This document shows, one piece after another, positions 27,420 through 36,375 of a DNA stretch of 64,000 nucleotides (position 1 is its first letter; each line of letters opens with the position of its first letter). The notes below the pieces were generated by a model. The model saw nothing but the letters and a program-made list of their open reading frames with translations, was not told the origin of the DNA and made no database searches. Where the stretch lies: NCBI RefSeq assembly GCF_020410765.1, contig NZ_CP084541.1:3848501-3912500 (forward strand), in the 5' to 3' direction. This stretch comes from Streptomyces marincola (GTDB taxonomy: Bacteria; Actinomycetota; Actinomycetes; Streptomycetales; Streptomycetaceae). A program made the translations under genes and the position numbers.

Positions 27420-28424
27420 TCAGCCGGGACCGGCGCCGAGCCCGAGCCCGAGGCCGCCGGTGTCGATGCCCACCGGCTGCACCAGCCACGTGAACGCGCC
27501 GAGCCCGGCCGGGTCGGTCAGCTCGGCCGCCTCGCCCGCGCCGCCCAGCGCCCGCAGGTAGCCGGCCGGGTCCTCGGCCGCGAGCGACAGCGGCGGGCGC
27601 TCGCCCGTCACGCCGAGTGCGCGCAGCGCGGCCCGCTGCGAGCACAGCACCGCGCCCGGCCCCGCGCACGCGTCGAGCGCCACGTGCGCGGTCAGGTCGC
27701 AGCCGCCGTCGGGCACCGGCCGCACCGCGCGGCCCGCGCGGTAGCCGGTGAGCGTGCCGAGCGGCGGGCGCCGTTCGCGCGTGTGCGCGTAGTCGACGGC
27801 CACCGCGAGGCCGCGCGCCAGGCTGCCGGCCGCCGCAGCCCACGCCTCGTCGCGCGGGCGCCCGATCTCGGCCCTGGTCCCCGGCTCCGCGGGCAGCGGC
27901 CACCAGCGGCGCAGCCAGTCGGCGTCCGGCCCGGTGACCCGCCCGCCCAGGCGCTCCTCGCCACGCGCCGTCACCAGCACGTAGCGCGGCACGCCGTCGG
28001 GACCCCGCTCGACGACGTCGAGCGGCACGTTGTCCAGCCACTCGTTGGCGAACAGCAGCCCCTCGCCGCCCCCGGGCGGCTCCGCGCGCCACTCCACGCG
28101 CGGGTCGAGCCCCGGCGGGCGCGGGGCGCGTTCCACGGCGCACGGCCGCAGCCGGGCCGCCACGTCCCGCGGCAGCGCCGCGAGGACGGCCGCGACCAGC
28201 TCACCGCGCCCCGCGCCGACGTCCGTGAACGCCAGCCGGCGCGGGCGGCCGAGCGCCAGGTCGACGCGCAGCAGCAGCCGCGCGACGGCCCCGGCGAAGC
28301 GCGGCGAGGCGTGCGCCGACGTCCTGAAGTGGTCGGCCGGCGCCTCGCGGACGAAGAAGCCGTCCGGCCCGTACAGCGCGCGTTCCGCCGTGGCGCGCCA
28401 GCCGGCGGCGGGCTCGTCGTTCAT
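27420..28424 (-). CDS. MidA/NDUFAF7-type SAM-dependent methyltransferase
   Basis: 334 residues of the DUF185 (SAM_MT) family. The AdoMet-binding loop FTDVGAGRGELVAAVLAAL (near residue 65) and the diagnostic LFANEWLDNVPLDVVERG (family pattern 'NE(L/W)lDn.P') are clear, as are VDYAHTRERRPPLGTLTGYR and the CDLTAHVALD segment. In mitochondria NDUFAF7 dimethylates an arginine of NDUFS2, the NuoD homologue; here the gene ends 22 bp from a NuoD paralogue. ATG 28424. Diverges from the sensor kinase. Confidence 0.88.
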   Translation of the reverse strand: MNDEPAAGWRATAERALYGPDGFFVREAPADHFRTSAHASPRFAGAVARLLLRVDLALGRPRRLAFTDVGAGRGELVAAVLAALPRDVAARLRPCAVERAPRPPGLDPRVEWRAEPPGGGEGLLFANEWLDNVPLDVVERGPDGVPRYVLVTARGEERLGGRVTGPDADWLRRWWPLPAEPGTRAEIGRPRDEAWAAAAGSLARGLAVAVDYAHTRERRPPLGTLTGYRAGRAVRPVPDGGCDLTAHVALDACAGPGAVLCSQRAALRALGVTGERPPLSLAAEDPAGYLRALGGAGEAAELTDPAGLGAFTWLVQPVGIDTGGLGLGLGAGPG

Positions 28425-28526
28425 GTTCCTCCCGTGTCACGGTCCGTACGTCTCGTCCACCTTGAGGAGTAGGTGAGGACCCCACGTATCGGTCGTCCGG
28501 CTGACTCCCGAGCCACACATCCTGCC

Positions 28527-28532
28527 TACTCT
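28527..28532 (+). promoter_or_regulatory. -10 box (TACTCT) of the sensor kinase gene
   Basis: TACTCT lies 7 nt before GTG 28540 with no room for a normal leader, suggesting leaderless transcription. Confidence 0.5.
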
Positions 28533-28539
28533 GGGTGAC

Positions 28540-29754
28540 GTGCACCGGCTCTACGACCTCATCCGCCGTCACCCGACCTGGGTCGACGGCATCGGGGCGT
28601 TCGTGCTGCTGTTCATGACGTTCATGGCCATCGCCATGAGCACCCCGAACGGCGGCTACGAGCGGCCGGAGATCCGGAGCATGATCGCAGCCGCGCTGCT
28701 GTTCGTGGTCGTGCTGCTGCGCCGCCGCAGGCCCGAGTACATGCTGGCGCTCGCGATCGGCACCGGACTGTTCCAGCTCGCGGCGGACGTTCCCCCGCTC
28801 CCGTCGAACTTCGCCTTCCTCGTCATCATCTTCACCGTCGCGTCGCGCCCGCCGCGCGCCCCCTCCTGGGTCGCCCTGGGCACGGCGCTCGCCGGGCCGG
28901 CCGCGGCCTCCCTGCGCTGGCCGAACGAGACGGAGGGGGCGTCGTTCGGCCAGCAGGCGGTCGGTGTCGTCTTCCTCACCATCGCGTTCTGCCTGGCCTG
29001 GGTGCTCGGCGACTCCCTGCGCACGCGCCGCGCCTACTGGGCCGAGCTGGAGCAGCGGGCCCACCGCCTCGAAGCGGAACGCGAGACGCAGGCGCGGATG
29101 GCGGTCGCGGCCGAGCGCGCGCGCATCGCGCGCGAGCTGCACGACGTCGTCGCCCACAACGTGTCCGTGATGGTCGTCCAGGCCGACGGCGCCGCGTACG
29201 TGCTCGACACCGCGCCCGAGCAGACCCGCACCGCCCTCCAGACGATCTCGGGCACCGGCAGGCAGGCGCTGACCGAGATGCGCCGCCTGCTCGGGGTGCT
29301 GCGCAGCGAGGACGGCGAGGGCACCGGCAGCGAGTACGTGCCGCAGCCTGGTGTCGAGCAGCTGGCCGACCTCGTGGACCAGGTCAGGGACGCCGGTCTG
29401 CCGGTGGACTTCCGCGTCGAGGGCACGCCGAGGCCCCTGCCGCGCGGCGTCGAGCTGACGGCGTACCGCATCGTCCAGGAGGCCCTGACCAACTCGCGCA
29501 AGCACGGCGGCCCGCGCGTCGTCGCCACCGTGCGGCTCGAATACGGCGCGGACGCGCTGACCGTGCGCGCCGAGGACGACGGGCGCGGCGCGCAGCGCGA
29601 GCTGTACGAGGAGCGCGGCGCCGACGGCATGGGGCACGGGCTGATCGGCATGCGGGAGCGCGTCGGCATGGTCGGCGGCGTGCTGGTCGCGGGGCCGCGT
29701 CCCGGCGGCGGGTTCCGCATCAGCGCAACGCTGCCGCTGACCGGCGCCGAGTGA
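28540..29754 (+). CDS. sensor histidine kinase, NarL/DesK type
   Basis: 404 residues with four or five N-terminal hydrophobic segments (about 15-155) and almost no external loop, so it probably senses membrane or intracellular state. The HisKA_3 dimerisation motif ARELHDVVAHNVSVM carries the phosphorylatable His near residue 206. The ATPase domain has ALTNSRKHG (N box) and GHGLIGMRERV (G box). Pairs with the response regulator gene 147 bp downstream. Starts with GTG 28540, probably leaderless. Confidence 0.92.
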   Translation: MHRLYDLIRRHPTWVDGIGAFVLLFMTFMAIAMSTPNGGYERPEIRSMIAAALLFVVVLLRRRRPEYMLALAIGTGLFQLAADVPPLPSNFAFLVIIFTVASRPPRAPSWVALGTALAGPAAASLRWPNETEGASFGQQAVGVVFLTIAFCLAWVLGDSLRTRRAYWAELEQRAHRLEAERETQARMAVAAERARIARELHDVVAHNVSVMVVQADGAAYVLDTAPEQTRTALQTISGTGRQALTEMRRLLGVLRSEDGEGTGSEYVPQPGVEQLADLVDQVRDAGLPVDFRVEGTPRPLPRGVELTAYRIVQEALTNSRKHGGPRVVATVRLEYGADALTVRAEDDGRGAQRELYEERGADGMGHGLIGMRERVGMVGGVLVAGPRPGGGFRISATLPLTGAE

Positions 29755-29901
29755 CCGGCGCACAATGAACGCGGTGCGCGGCCGGCGCACCACGCGCGGC
29801 GCGTGGTGTGCGGTGCGCGGGCCGGGAACACGGCCACGACCGCTGGTACGGACACGGTCGCGGCCAGGGCCGCGACCGCCAACTCGAAGGGGGATGGGCC
29901 G

Positions 29902-30579
29902 ATGCCGATCCGCGTCATGCTCGTCGACGATCAAGTCCTTCTGCGAACCGGATTCAAGATGGTGCTCACCGCCCAGCCCGACATGGAGGTCGTCGCGGAG
30001 GCGGGCGACGGGGCCGAGGCCCTGGACGTGCTGCGTTCCACCGCCGTCGACGTGGTGCTGATGGACGTGCGCATGCCGCGCCTCGACGGCGTCGAGGCCA
30101 CCAGCCGCATCTGCCGGGACGGGCAGGGCGGCCCCGGCCAACCGAAGGTGCTGATCCTGACGACCTTCGACCTCGACGAGTACGCGTTCTCGGGACTGCG
30201 CGCGGGCGCGGCCGGCTTCCTGCTCAAGGACGTTCCGCCGGACGAACTGCTCGGCGCCATCCGCGCGGTGCACAGCGGGGACGCCGTCGTCGCCCCGTCG
30301 ACCACCCGCCGCCTGCTCGACCGTTTCATGACGCTGCTGCCCGCCCCCGACGAGAACGCGCACCCGGAACTCGACCAGCTGACCGACCGCGAGCGCGAAG
30401 TGCTGCTGCTGATCGCACAGGGCCAGTCCAACGGCGAGATCGCCGCGTCGCTGTTCGTCTCGGAGGCCACCGTCAAGACCCATGTGGGCCGTATTCTCGC
30501 CAAGTTGGGGCTGCGCGACCGCGTGCAGGCCGTCGTGCTCGCCTACGAGACCGGGCTGGTGAGGGCCGGCGGGCGGTGA
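29902..30579 (+). CDS. LuxR/NarL-family response regulator
   Basis: 225 residues. Receiver domain with Asp9/Asp10, phosphoacceptor Asp55 (VVLMDVRMPRLDG) and the conserved Lys in FLLKD. The C-terminal LuxR helix-turn-helix starts LTDREREVLLLIAQGQSN and contains SEATVKTHVGRILAKLGL. ATG 29902 was preferred over upstream GTG codons because GAAGGGGGA lies just before it. Cognate partner of the upstream kinase by proximity. Target genes unknown. Confidence 0.93.
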   Translation: MPIRVMLVDDQVLLRTGFKMVLTAQPDMEVVAEAGDGAEALDVLRSTAVDVVLMDVRMPRLDGVEATSRICRDGQGGPGQPKVLILTTFDLDEYAFSGLRAGAAGFLLKDVPPDELLGAIRAVHSGDAVVAPSTTRRLLDRFMTLLPAPDENAHPELDQLTDREREVLLLIAQGQSNGEIAASLFVSEATVKTHVGRILAKLGLRDRVQAVVLAYETGLVRAGGR

Positions 30580-30746
30580 CGGCGGGGCGCAGCGGGACCC
30601 ACGGGCCGCGGCGGGCAGCCTTAAGCTGGAGCGATGTCCGGTACCGGCACGCGGACCGCGACGCCAGGAGCGACGCGTCACCGACGACGCCCGCCAAGCG
30701 CCCGCGGAACGCCAGGACCGGCCCGGACGATCGGAACGCCCGGAAC

Positions 30747-30806
30747 ATGAACCCCAGGAACCCCAGGAACCCCAGGAACCCCAGGAAGGGGCCACCCCCG
30801 CCGTGA
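30747..30806 (+). CDS. 19-codon Asn-Pro-Arg repeat ORF coupled to the panC operon
   Basis: ATG 30747 opens a 19-residue frame: Met, four Asn-Pro-Arg triplets, Lys-Gly and four prolines, then TGA. The TGA overlaps the GTG of the DUF2520 gene (GTGA at 30803), the same coupling used throughout the operon. Four 9-bp tandem DNA repeats encode the triplets. Polyproline at the end of a short leader could slow ribosomes. Translation is unproven, and the ribosome-binding site before ATG 30747 is weak (CGGAAC). May be a leader peptide or an accidental repeat. Confidence 0.4.
   Translation: MNPRNPRNPRNPRKGPPPP
30750..30787 (+). repeat. tandem repeat, 9-bp unit AACCCCAGG x4
   Basis: Four exact head-to-tail copies of AACCCCAGG (30750-30785), followed by AA. 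Each copy contains an AGGA ribosome-binding-like motif, and the last runs into AGGAAGGGG, 13 nt before GTG 30803. Confidence 0.9.
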
Positions 30807-31768
30807 ACGACGCCGCCAGCGCCCACAGGAGCACCGAGGCGCGCGACCGCCCCGCCAGGCTCCGCGTCGGCGTCGTCGGCGCCGGCCGGGTGGGCCCGGC
30901 CCTCGCGGCGGCGCTCGGCCTGGCCGGCCACCGGCCCGTCGCCGCCTCCGGCGTCTCCGACGCCTCCCGCCGCCGCGCCGAGGCGCTGCTGCCCGGCGTG
31001 CCGCTGGTGACCCCCGACGAGGTGCTGGCCCGCGCCGACCTGGTGCTGCTGACCGTGCCGGACGACGCGCTGCCCGCGCTGGTCGCGGGGCTCGCGGAGA
31101 CCGGCGCGATCCGCCCGGGGCAGCTGCTGGCGCACTGCTCGGGCCGGTACGGCGCGGGCGTGCTCGACCCCGCGCTGCGCGCCGGCGGCCTGCCGCTCGC
31201 GCTGCACCCCGCCATGACGTTCACCGGCACCCAGGTCGACGTGCAGCGCCTGGCCGGCTGCTCGTTCGGCGTCACCGCGCCGGCCGAGCTGCGCCTGGCG
31301 GCCGAGGCGCTGGTCATCGAGATGGGCGGGGAGCCCGAGTGGATCGAGGAGGACGCCCGCCCGCTGTACCACGCGGCGCTCGCCCTCGGCGCCAACCACC
31401 TGGTCACGCTCGTCGCCCAGGCACTCGAACTGCTGCGCACCGCGGGCGTCGCCGCGCCCGACCGCATGCTCGGGCCGCTGCTCGGCGCGGCCCTCGACAA
31501 CGCGCTGCGCTCCGGCGACGCCGCCCTCACCGGGCCGGTCGCGCGCGGGGACGCGGGAACGGTCGCCGCCCACGTCGCGGAGCTGCGCGCCCGCGCCCCG
31601 CACGCCCTGTCCGGGTACCTCGCGATGGCCCGCACCACCGCGGACCGCGCCCTGGACCACGGACTGCTGAAGCCCGAGCTGGCCGAGGCGCTGCTCGGCG
31701 TTCTCGCGGACGGCGCGGAGCGCCCCGGGGGGACGGGCGACGGAGGAGAACGCGGAGGAGAACGATGA
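30803..31768 (+). CDS. Rossmann-fold DUF2520 protein, putative ketopantoate reductase-like
   Basis: 321 residues. The N-terminal dinucleotide-binding motif VGVVGAGRVGPALAAALGLAGH (cut here to its Gly-rich loop GAGRVG near residue 28) is followed by the DUF2520 C-terminal helical half (LYHAALALGANHLVTLVAQA). Always or nearly always next to panC in actinobacteria, as here (ATGA overlap). This suggests it provides or replaces ketopantoate reductase activity in pantothenate synthesis; biochemical proof is not something I can point to. GTG 30803 start. Confidence 0.85.
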   Translation: MNDAASAHRSTEARDRPARLRVGVVGAGRVGPALAAALGLAGHRPVAASGVSDASRRRAEALLPGVPLVTPDEVLARADLVLLTVPDDALPALVAGLAETGAIRPGQLLAHCSGRYGAGVLDPALRAGGLPLALHPAMTFTGTQVDVQRLAGCSFGVTAPAELRLAAEALVIEMGGEPEWIEEDARPLYHAALALGANHLVTLVAQALELLRTAGVAAPDRMLGPLLGAALDNALRSGDAALTGPVARGDAGTVAAHVAELRARAPHALSGYLAMARTTADRALDHGLLKPELAEALLGVLADGAERPGGTGDGGERGGER

Positions 31769-32628
31769 CGAACGCCGTGGCGCGCCGCGCCGAGGACCTG
31801 CACGCCCGCTACCGGCCGGGCGCCGCGCGCGCCGTCGTGATGACGCTCGGGGCCCTGCACGAGGGGCACGCCGCGAACATCAGGGCCGCCCGCGAGCGCG
31901 TCGGACCGGACGGGCAGGTCGTCGTGACGGTGTACGTGAACCCGCTCCAGTTCGGCGCGGGCGAGGACTTCGAGCGCTACCCGCGCACCCTCGACGCCGA
32001 CGTGGACCTGGCGCTCGCGGCGGGCGCCGACCTGGTGTTCGCGCCCACCGACGACGTGGTCTACCCGGCGGGCCCGCCCCTGGTGCGCGTCGCGGCAGGA
32101 CCGCTCGGGGACCGCCTCGAAGGCGCCGCGCGCCCCGGCCACTTCGACGGCATGCTCACGGTCGTCGCCAAGCTGCTGCACCTGACCCGCCCCGACTACG
32201 CGATGTTCGGCGAGAAGGACGCCCAGCAGCTCGCCCTCATCCGCCGCATGGTCCGCGACCTCGACTTCCCCGTCACGGTCGTGCCCGTGCCCACCGTGCG
32301 GGAGGCGGACGGCCTGGCCCTCTCCAGCCGCAACCGGTACCTCGCCCCGACGGAGCGCGACACGGCGCTCGCGCTGTCCCGCGCGCTGTTCGCGGCGCGC
32401 GACCACCGTTCCGCCACCGGGGCACGCGCCGCGGCGCGCAAGGTGCTCGACCGCGCCGCCGAGGCCGACCCGCCGCTCGCGCTCGACTACCTGGCGCTGC
32501 TCGACCCCGTCGGCCTCACCGAGGTCGCGGACGGGTACACCGGCGAGGCGATCATGGCGGTGGCCGCGCGCGTGGGCACCACCCGGCTCATCGACAACCT
32601 CCGCCTCGACCTGGGAGGGGCCGCATGA
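31765..32628 (+). CDS. panC: pantoate-beta-alanine ligase
   Basis: ATP-dependent condensation of pantoate and beta-alanine to pantothenate. 287 residues from ATG 31765 with GGAGGA upstream. Nucleotidyltransferase motifs: GALHEGHAANI (HxGH type), VYVNPLQFGAGEDFERYPR, FGEKDAQQLALIRRMV and LSSRNRYL. The usual PTMGALHEGH reads MTLGALHEGH, so the conserved Met before Gly is Leu. Overlaps both neighbours by 4 bp. Confidence 0.94.
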   Translation: MTNAVARRAEDLHARYRPGAARAVVMTLGALHEGHAANIRAARERVGPDGQVVVTVYVNPLQFGAGEDFERYPRTLDADVDLALAAGADLVFAPTDDVVYPAGPPLVRVAAGPLGDRLEGAARPGHFDGMLTVVAKLLHLTRPDYAMFGEKDAQQLALIRRMVRDLDFPVTVVPVPTVREADGLALSSRNRYLAPTERDTALALSRALFAARDHRSATGARAAARKVLDRAAEADPPLALDYLALLDPVGLTEVADGYTGEAIMAVAARVGTTRLIDNLRLDLGGAA

Positions 32629-34421
32629 CCGCCCGCGCGGCCATACCCCTGCCCGCCGCCATGACCGCACCCCTGCCGGCGCCCGCGCCCGGCTGGGCGA
32701 TCACCGCGGACGTGGCCGTCGTCGGCTCGGGCGTCGCCGGGCTCACCGCCGCGCTGCACTGCGCCGCCGCGGGCCTGCGCACGGTCATCGTCACCAAGGC
32801 CAGGCTCGACGACGGGTCCACGCGGTGGGCGCAGGGCGGCATAGCGGCGGCGCTCGGCGAGGGCGACACACCCGCCCAGCACCGGGCCGACACGCTCACG
32901 GCCGGCGCCGGGCTGTGCGACGAGGCCGCCGTCACCGCGCTGGTCTCCGAGGGCCCGGCCGCGGTGCGGCGGCTGATCGGCCTCGGCGCGCGGTTCGACG
33001 AGACCCCGGGCGGCGGGATCGCCCTGACCCGCGAGGGCGGCCACAGGCGCCGCAGGATCGCCCACGCCGGCGGCGACGCGACCGGCGCCGAGATCTCGCG
33101 GGCGCTGGTGGCGGCCGTGCGCGAGGCCGGGATCGAGACCGTCGAGAACGCGCTCGCCCTCGACCTGCTCAAGGACGCCGAGGGGCGGGCGGCAGGCGTG
33201 ACGCTGCACGTCATGGGCGAGGGCAGGCACGACGGCGTCGGCGCCGTGCACGCCCCCGCGGTGGTGCTCGCCACCGGCGGCATGGGACAGGTGTTCTCCG
33301 TCACCACCAACCCCGCGGTCTCCACGGGCGACGGCGTGGCGCTGGCGCTGCGCGCCGGCGCGGAGGTCGCGGACCTGGAGTTCGTGCAGTTCCACCCCAC
33401 CGTGCTGTTCCTCGGCGCGGAGGCCGAGGGCAGGCAGCCGCTGATCTCCGAGGCGGTGCGGGGCGAGGGCGCGCACCTGGTGGACGCGGCGGGGACGCGG
33501 TTCATGACCGGTCAGCACGAGCTGGCGGAACTCGCGCCGCGCGACATCGTCGCCAAGGCCATCACGCGCCGCATGCACGAGCAGGGCATCGACCACATGT
33601 ACCTCGACGCCAGGCACTTCGGCGCCGCCATGTGGGAACGCCGCTTCCCCACCATCCTCGCCGCCTGCCGCGCGCACGGCATCGACCCGGTGACAGAACC
33701 CGTTCCCGTGGCGCCCGCCGCCCACTACGCCTCCGGCGGCGTCCGCACCGACCTGGCGGGACGCACCACCGTGCCGGGACTCTACGCGTGCGGAGAGACC
33801 GCGTGCACCGGCGTGCACGGCGCGAACCGCCTGGCGTCCAACTCGCTGCTCGAAGGACTCGTCTTCGCCGAACGCATCGCCGCCGCCGTCGCCGCCGACC
33901 TGACCCCCGCGGGGCCGCCCGTTCCCCCGCCGCACGGCCCGGCGGGCGGCGCGCTGCTGCCCGCAGAGGCCAGGGCGGCCGTCCAGCGCGTCATGACCGA
34001 GGGCGCCGGGGTGCTGCGCTCGGCTGCCGGCCTCGCCGCCGCCGGGCGGGCGCTCGACCGGTTGGCCGCGGACGGCGAGCACAAGGCGGCGGAGCCGGGC
34101 GCCGACACCTGGGAGACGGCGAACCTGCACCTGGTCGCCCGCGTCCTGGTGGCCGTCGCGGCGCTGCGCCCCGAGACCCGCGGCTGCCACTGGCGCGAGG
34201 ACCGCACCGAGCGGGACGACGCCCGCTGGCGCCGCCACCTGGTCGCCGCGCTGACCCCGGGCGCGGCGGGCCGCGTCCTGGCCGTCCACCCCACGGGAAC
34301 GGCCGCCTTCCCGGCGACGGCGGCCGGCCCACCGGGCCGCCCCGCCGTGCCGCCCCCGACACCGGAACCCGCACCGCGCCCCGTGGGCGCGGCAGTCAAG
34401 AGGGAGAACCCCGAGCCGTGA
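32625..34421 (+). CDS. nadB: L-aspartate oxidase
   Basis: FAD enzyme oxidising aspartate to iminoaspartate, first step of de novo NAD synthesis. 598 residues, ATGA overlap with panC. FAD-binding VVGSGVAGLTAALHCAAAG near residue 30, then STRWAQGGIAAALGEGD, LATGGMGQVFSVTTNP, EFVQFHPT and the C-terminal YACGETACTGVHGANRLASN. The C-terminal helical domain is followed by a Pro/Ala-rich extension of about 30 residues. No quinolinate synthase (nadA) is adjacent. Confidence 0.95.
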   Translation: MTARAAIPLPAAMTAPLPAPAPGWAITADVAVVGSGVAGLTAALHCAAAGLRTVIVTKARLDDGSTRWAQGGIAAALGEGDTPAQHRADTLTAGAGLCDEAAVTALVSEGPAAVRRLIGLGARFDETPGGGIALTREGGHRRRRIAHAGGDATGAEISRALVAAVREAGIETVENALALDLLKDAEGRAAGVTLHVMGEGRHDGVGAVHAPAVVLATGGMGQVFSVTTNPAVSTGDGVALALRAGAEVADLEFVQFHPTVLFLGAEAEGRQPLISEAVRGEGAHLVDAAGTRFMTGQHELAELAPRDIVAKAITRRMHEQGIDHMYLDARHFGAAMWERRFPTILAACRAHGIDPVTEPVPVAPAAHYASGGVRTDLAGRTTVPGLYACGETACTGVHGANRLASNSLLEGLVFAERIAAAVAADLTPAGPPVPPPHGPAGGALLPAEARAAVQRVMTEGAGVLRSAAGLAAAGRALDRLAADGEHKAAEPGADTWETANLHLVARVLVAVAALRPETRGCHWREDRTERDDARWRRHLVAALTPGAAGRVLAVHPTGTAAFPATAAGPPGRPAVPPPTPEPAPRPVGAAVKRENPEP

Positions 34422-35464
34422 CCAGCCCCGACCACCCCACCGCCCGGCCCGTCGAGCTGACGCTCCTGCCGATCGGTGCCCGACCGGACGACCCCGCGGC
34501 GGCCGGCGGCTGCGGCGCGGGCTGCGGCTGCGGCGGCGGGGAGCCGGCGTTCGCGCACGACCCGCTGGAGTGCGGCCTCGACCCCGGCCTCGCCGAGCTG
34601 CTCGCCGCCGGCGGCCTCGACCCGGTCCAGGTCGAGGACATCGCCCACCTGGCGGTCGAGGAGGACCTGGACAACGGCGTGGACGTCACGACCGTGGCGA
34701 CCGTTCCCGAGGACGCGGTGGCCACCGGCGACTTCGTGGCCCGGCAGGCCGGGACCGTCGCCGGCCTCCAGGTCGCGGAGGCGGTGCTCTCCCTGGTGTG
34801 CACCGACGACTTCGAGGTGGAACGCCACGTGGCCGACGGGGACCGCGTGGCGGCCGGGCAGGTCCTGCTGTCGGTCACCACCAGGACCAGGGACCTGCTC
34901 ACCGCGGAGCGCAGCGCGCTGAACCTGCTGTGCCGGCTGTCCGGCATCGCCACCGCCACCAGCGCGTGGGCCGACGTGCTCGCGGGCACGAAGACCCGTG
35001 TGCGCGACACCCGCAAGACGACCCCGGGCCTGCGGGCCCTGGAGAAGTACGCCGTGCGCTGCGGCGGCGGCGCCAACCACCGCATGTCGCTGTCCGACGC
35101 GGCGCTGATCAAGGACAACCACGTCGTCGCGGCCGGCGGCGTGGCGGAGGCGTTCCGCAGCGTGCGCGAGGAGTTCCCCGGCGTTCCGGTCGAGGTCGAG
35201 GTGGACCGCATCGACCAGATCGAGCCCGTGCTCGACGAGGGCGCCGACCTCATCCTGCTCGACAACTTCACGCCCGAGGAGACCGCGCGGGCGGTCGCCC
35301 TGGTCGCGGGCCGCGCCGCGCTCGAATCCTCGGGCCGCCTGACCCTGGAGAACGCGCGGGCCTACGCGGACGCCGGCGTCGACTACGTCGCGGTCGGCGC
35401 GCTCACCCACTCGGCCCCGATCCTGGACATCGGGCTCGACCTCCGCCCCGAGAGGCGCGACTGA
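34418..35464 (+). CDS. nadC: nicotinate-nucleotide pyrophosphorylase (carboxylating)
   Basis: Quinolinate phosphoribosyltransferase making nicotinate mononucleotide. 348 residues; the catalytic domain has the signature arginines and lysine in RDTRKTTPGLRALEKYAV, then CGGGANHRMSLSDAALIKDN. About 60 extra N-terminal residues carry a Cys-Gly cluster (GGCGAGCGCGGG), absent from E. coli-type enzymes. GTG 34418 overlaps the nadB stop. Confidence 0.94.
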   Translation: MTSPDHPTARPVELTLLPIGARPDDPAAAGGCGAGCGCGGGEPAFAHDPLECGLDPGLAELLAAGGLDPVQVEDIAHLAVEEDLDNGVDVTTVATVPEDAVATGDFVARQAGTVAGLQVAEAVLSLVCTDDFEVERHVADGDRVAAGQVLLSVTTRTRDLLTAERSALNLLCRLSGIATATSAWADVLAGTKTRVRDTRKTTPGLRALEKYAVRCGGGANHRMSLSDAALIKDNHVVAAGGVAEAFRSVREEFPGVPVEVEVDRIDQIEPVLDEGADLILLDNFTPEETARAVALVAGRAALESSGRLTLENARAYADAGVDYVAVGALTHSAPILDIGLDLRPERRD

Positions 35465-35466
35465 CC

Positions 35467-36264
35467 ATGCTGCTCACCATCGACGTCGGCAACACGCACA
35501 CCGTCCTCGGCCTGTTCGACGGGGACGAGATCGTGGAGCACTGGCGCATCTCCACCGACGCGCGGCGCACCGCGGACGAGCTCGCGGTGCTGTTGCAGGG
35601 CCTGATGGGGATGCATCCGCTGCTCGGTGACGAACTGGGCGACGGGATCGACGGCATCGCCATCTGCTCGACGGTGCCCTCCGTGCTGCACGAGCTGCGC
35701 GAGGTGACCAGGCGGTACTACGGGGACATCCCGGCCGTGCTGGTCGAGCCCGGGGTCAAGACCGGCGTGCCGATCCTCACGGACAACCCGAAGGAGGTCG
35801 GCGCCGACCGCATCATCAACGCGGTCGCCGCGGTCGAGCTGTACGGCGGCCCGTGCATCGTCGTGGACTTCGGAACGGCCACCACGTACGACGCGGTCTC
35901 GGCGCGCGGCGAGTACGCGGGCGGGGCCATCGCGCCGGGCATCGAGATCTCCGTCGAGGCCCTGGGGATGCGCGGCGCGCAGCTGCGCAAGGTCGAGCTG
36001 GCCAGGCCGCGGCACGTGATCGGCAAGAACACGGTGGAGTCGATGCAGTCCGGCATCCTGTACGGCTTCGCGGGCCAGGTCGACGGCATGGTCGAGCGCA
36101 TGTCGCGCGAGCTGGCGGACGACCCGGACGACGTGACCGTGATCGCGACCGGCGGTCTTGCGCCCATGGTGCTGCGGGAGTCGACCGTGATCGACGAGCA
36201 CGAGCCGTGGCTGACCCTGGTGGGCCTGCGCCTGGTGTACGAGCGGAACGTCGCCAGGTCGTGA
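35467..36264 (+). CDS. coaX: type III pantothenate kinase
   Basis: Phosphorylates pantothenate, first step from vitamin to CoA; the type III enzymes are not feedback-inhibited by CoA. 265 residues. ASKHA-fold motifs: LTIDVGNTHTVLGLF, VGADRIINAVAA, DFGTATTYDAVS and GGAIAPGIEIS. ATG 35467 starts 2 nt after the nadC stop. Completes an operon in which panC supplies its substrate. Confidence 0.94.
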   Translation: MLLTIDVGNTHTVLGLFDGDEIVEHWRISTDARRTADELAVLLQGLMGMHPLLGDELGDGIDGIAICSTVPSVLHELREVTRRYYGDIPAVLVEPGVKTGVPILTDNPKEVGADRIINAVAAVELYGGPCIVVDFGTATTYDAVSARGEYAGGAIAPGIEISVEALGMRGAQLRKVELARPRHVIGKNTVESMQSGILYGFAGQVDGMVERMSRELADDPDDVTVIATGGLAPMVLRESTVIDEHEPWLTLVGLRLVYERNVARS

Positions 36265-36375
36265 CCCGGCGGCGGCCCCGGCGCGGGAGCCGGCGCCGAC
36301 GCCGCCCGCACGGGGGACACGCCGTCGGCGGAGCAGATGGCGCCGGATTATCTGTTTAGCACTTAATGTCGGTTT

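Noticed and set aside
30580..30746. extension of the response regulator or another gene in the gap before the panC operon
   Set aside because: The regulator stops at 30579 after its complete LuxR domain, and no frame in the gap has a start with a ribosome-binding site.
28201..32670. 1489-codon open frame on the minus strand
   Set aside because: It runs antisense across the methyltransferase, kinase, regulator, DUF2520 and panC genes; its translation is Arg/Gly/Ala-rich with no domain. A typical GC-rich shadow frame.
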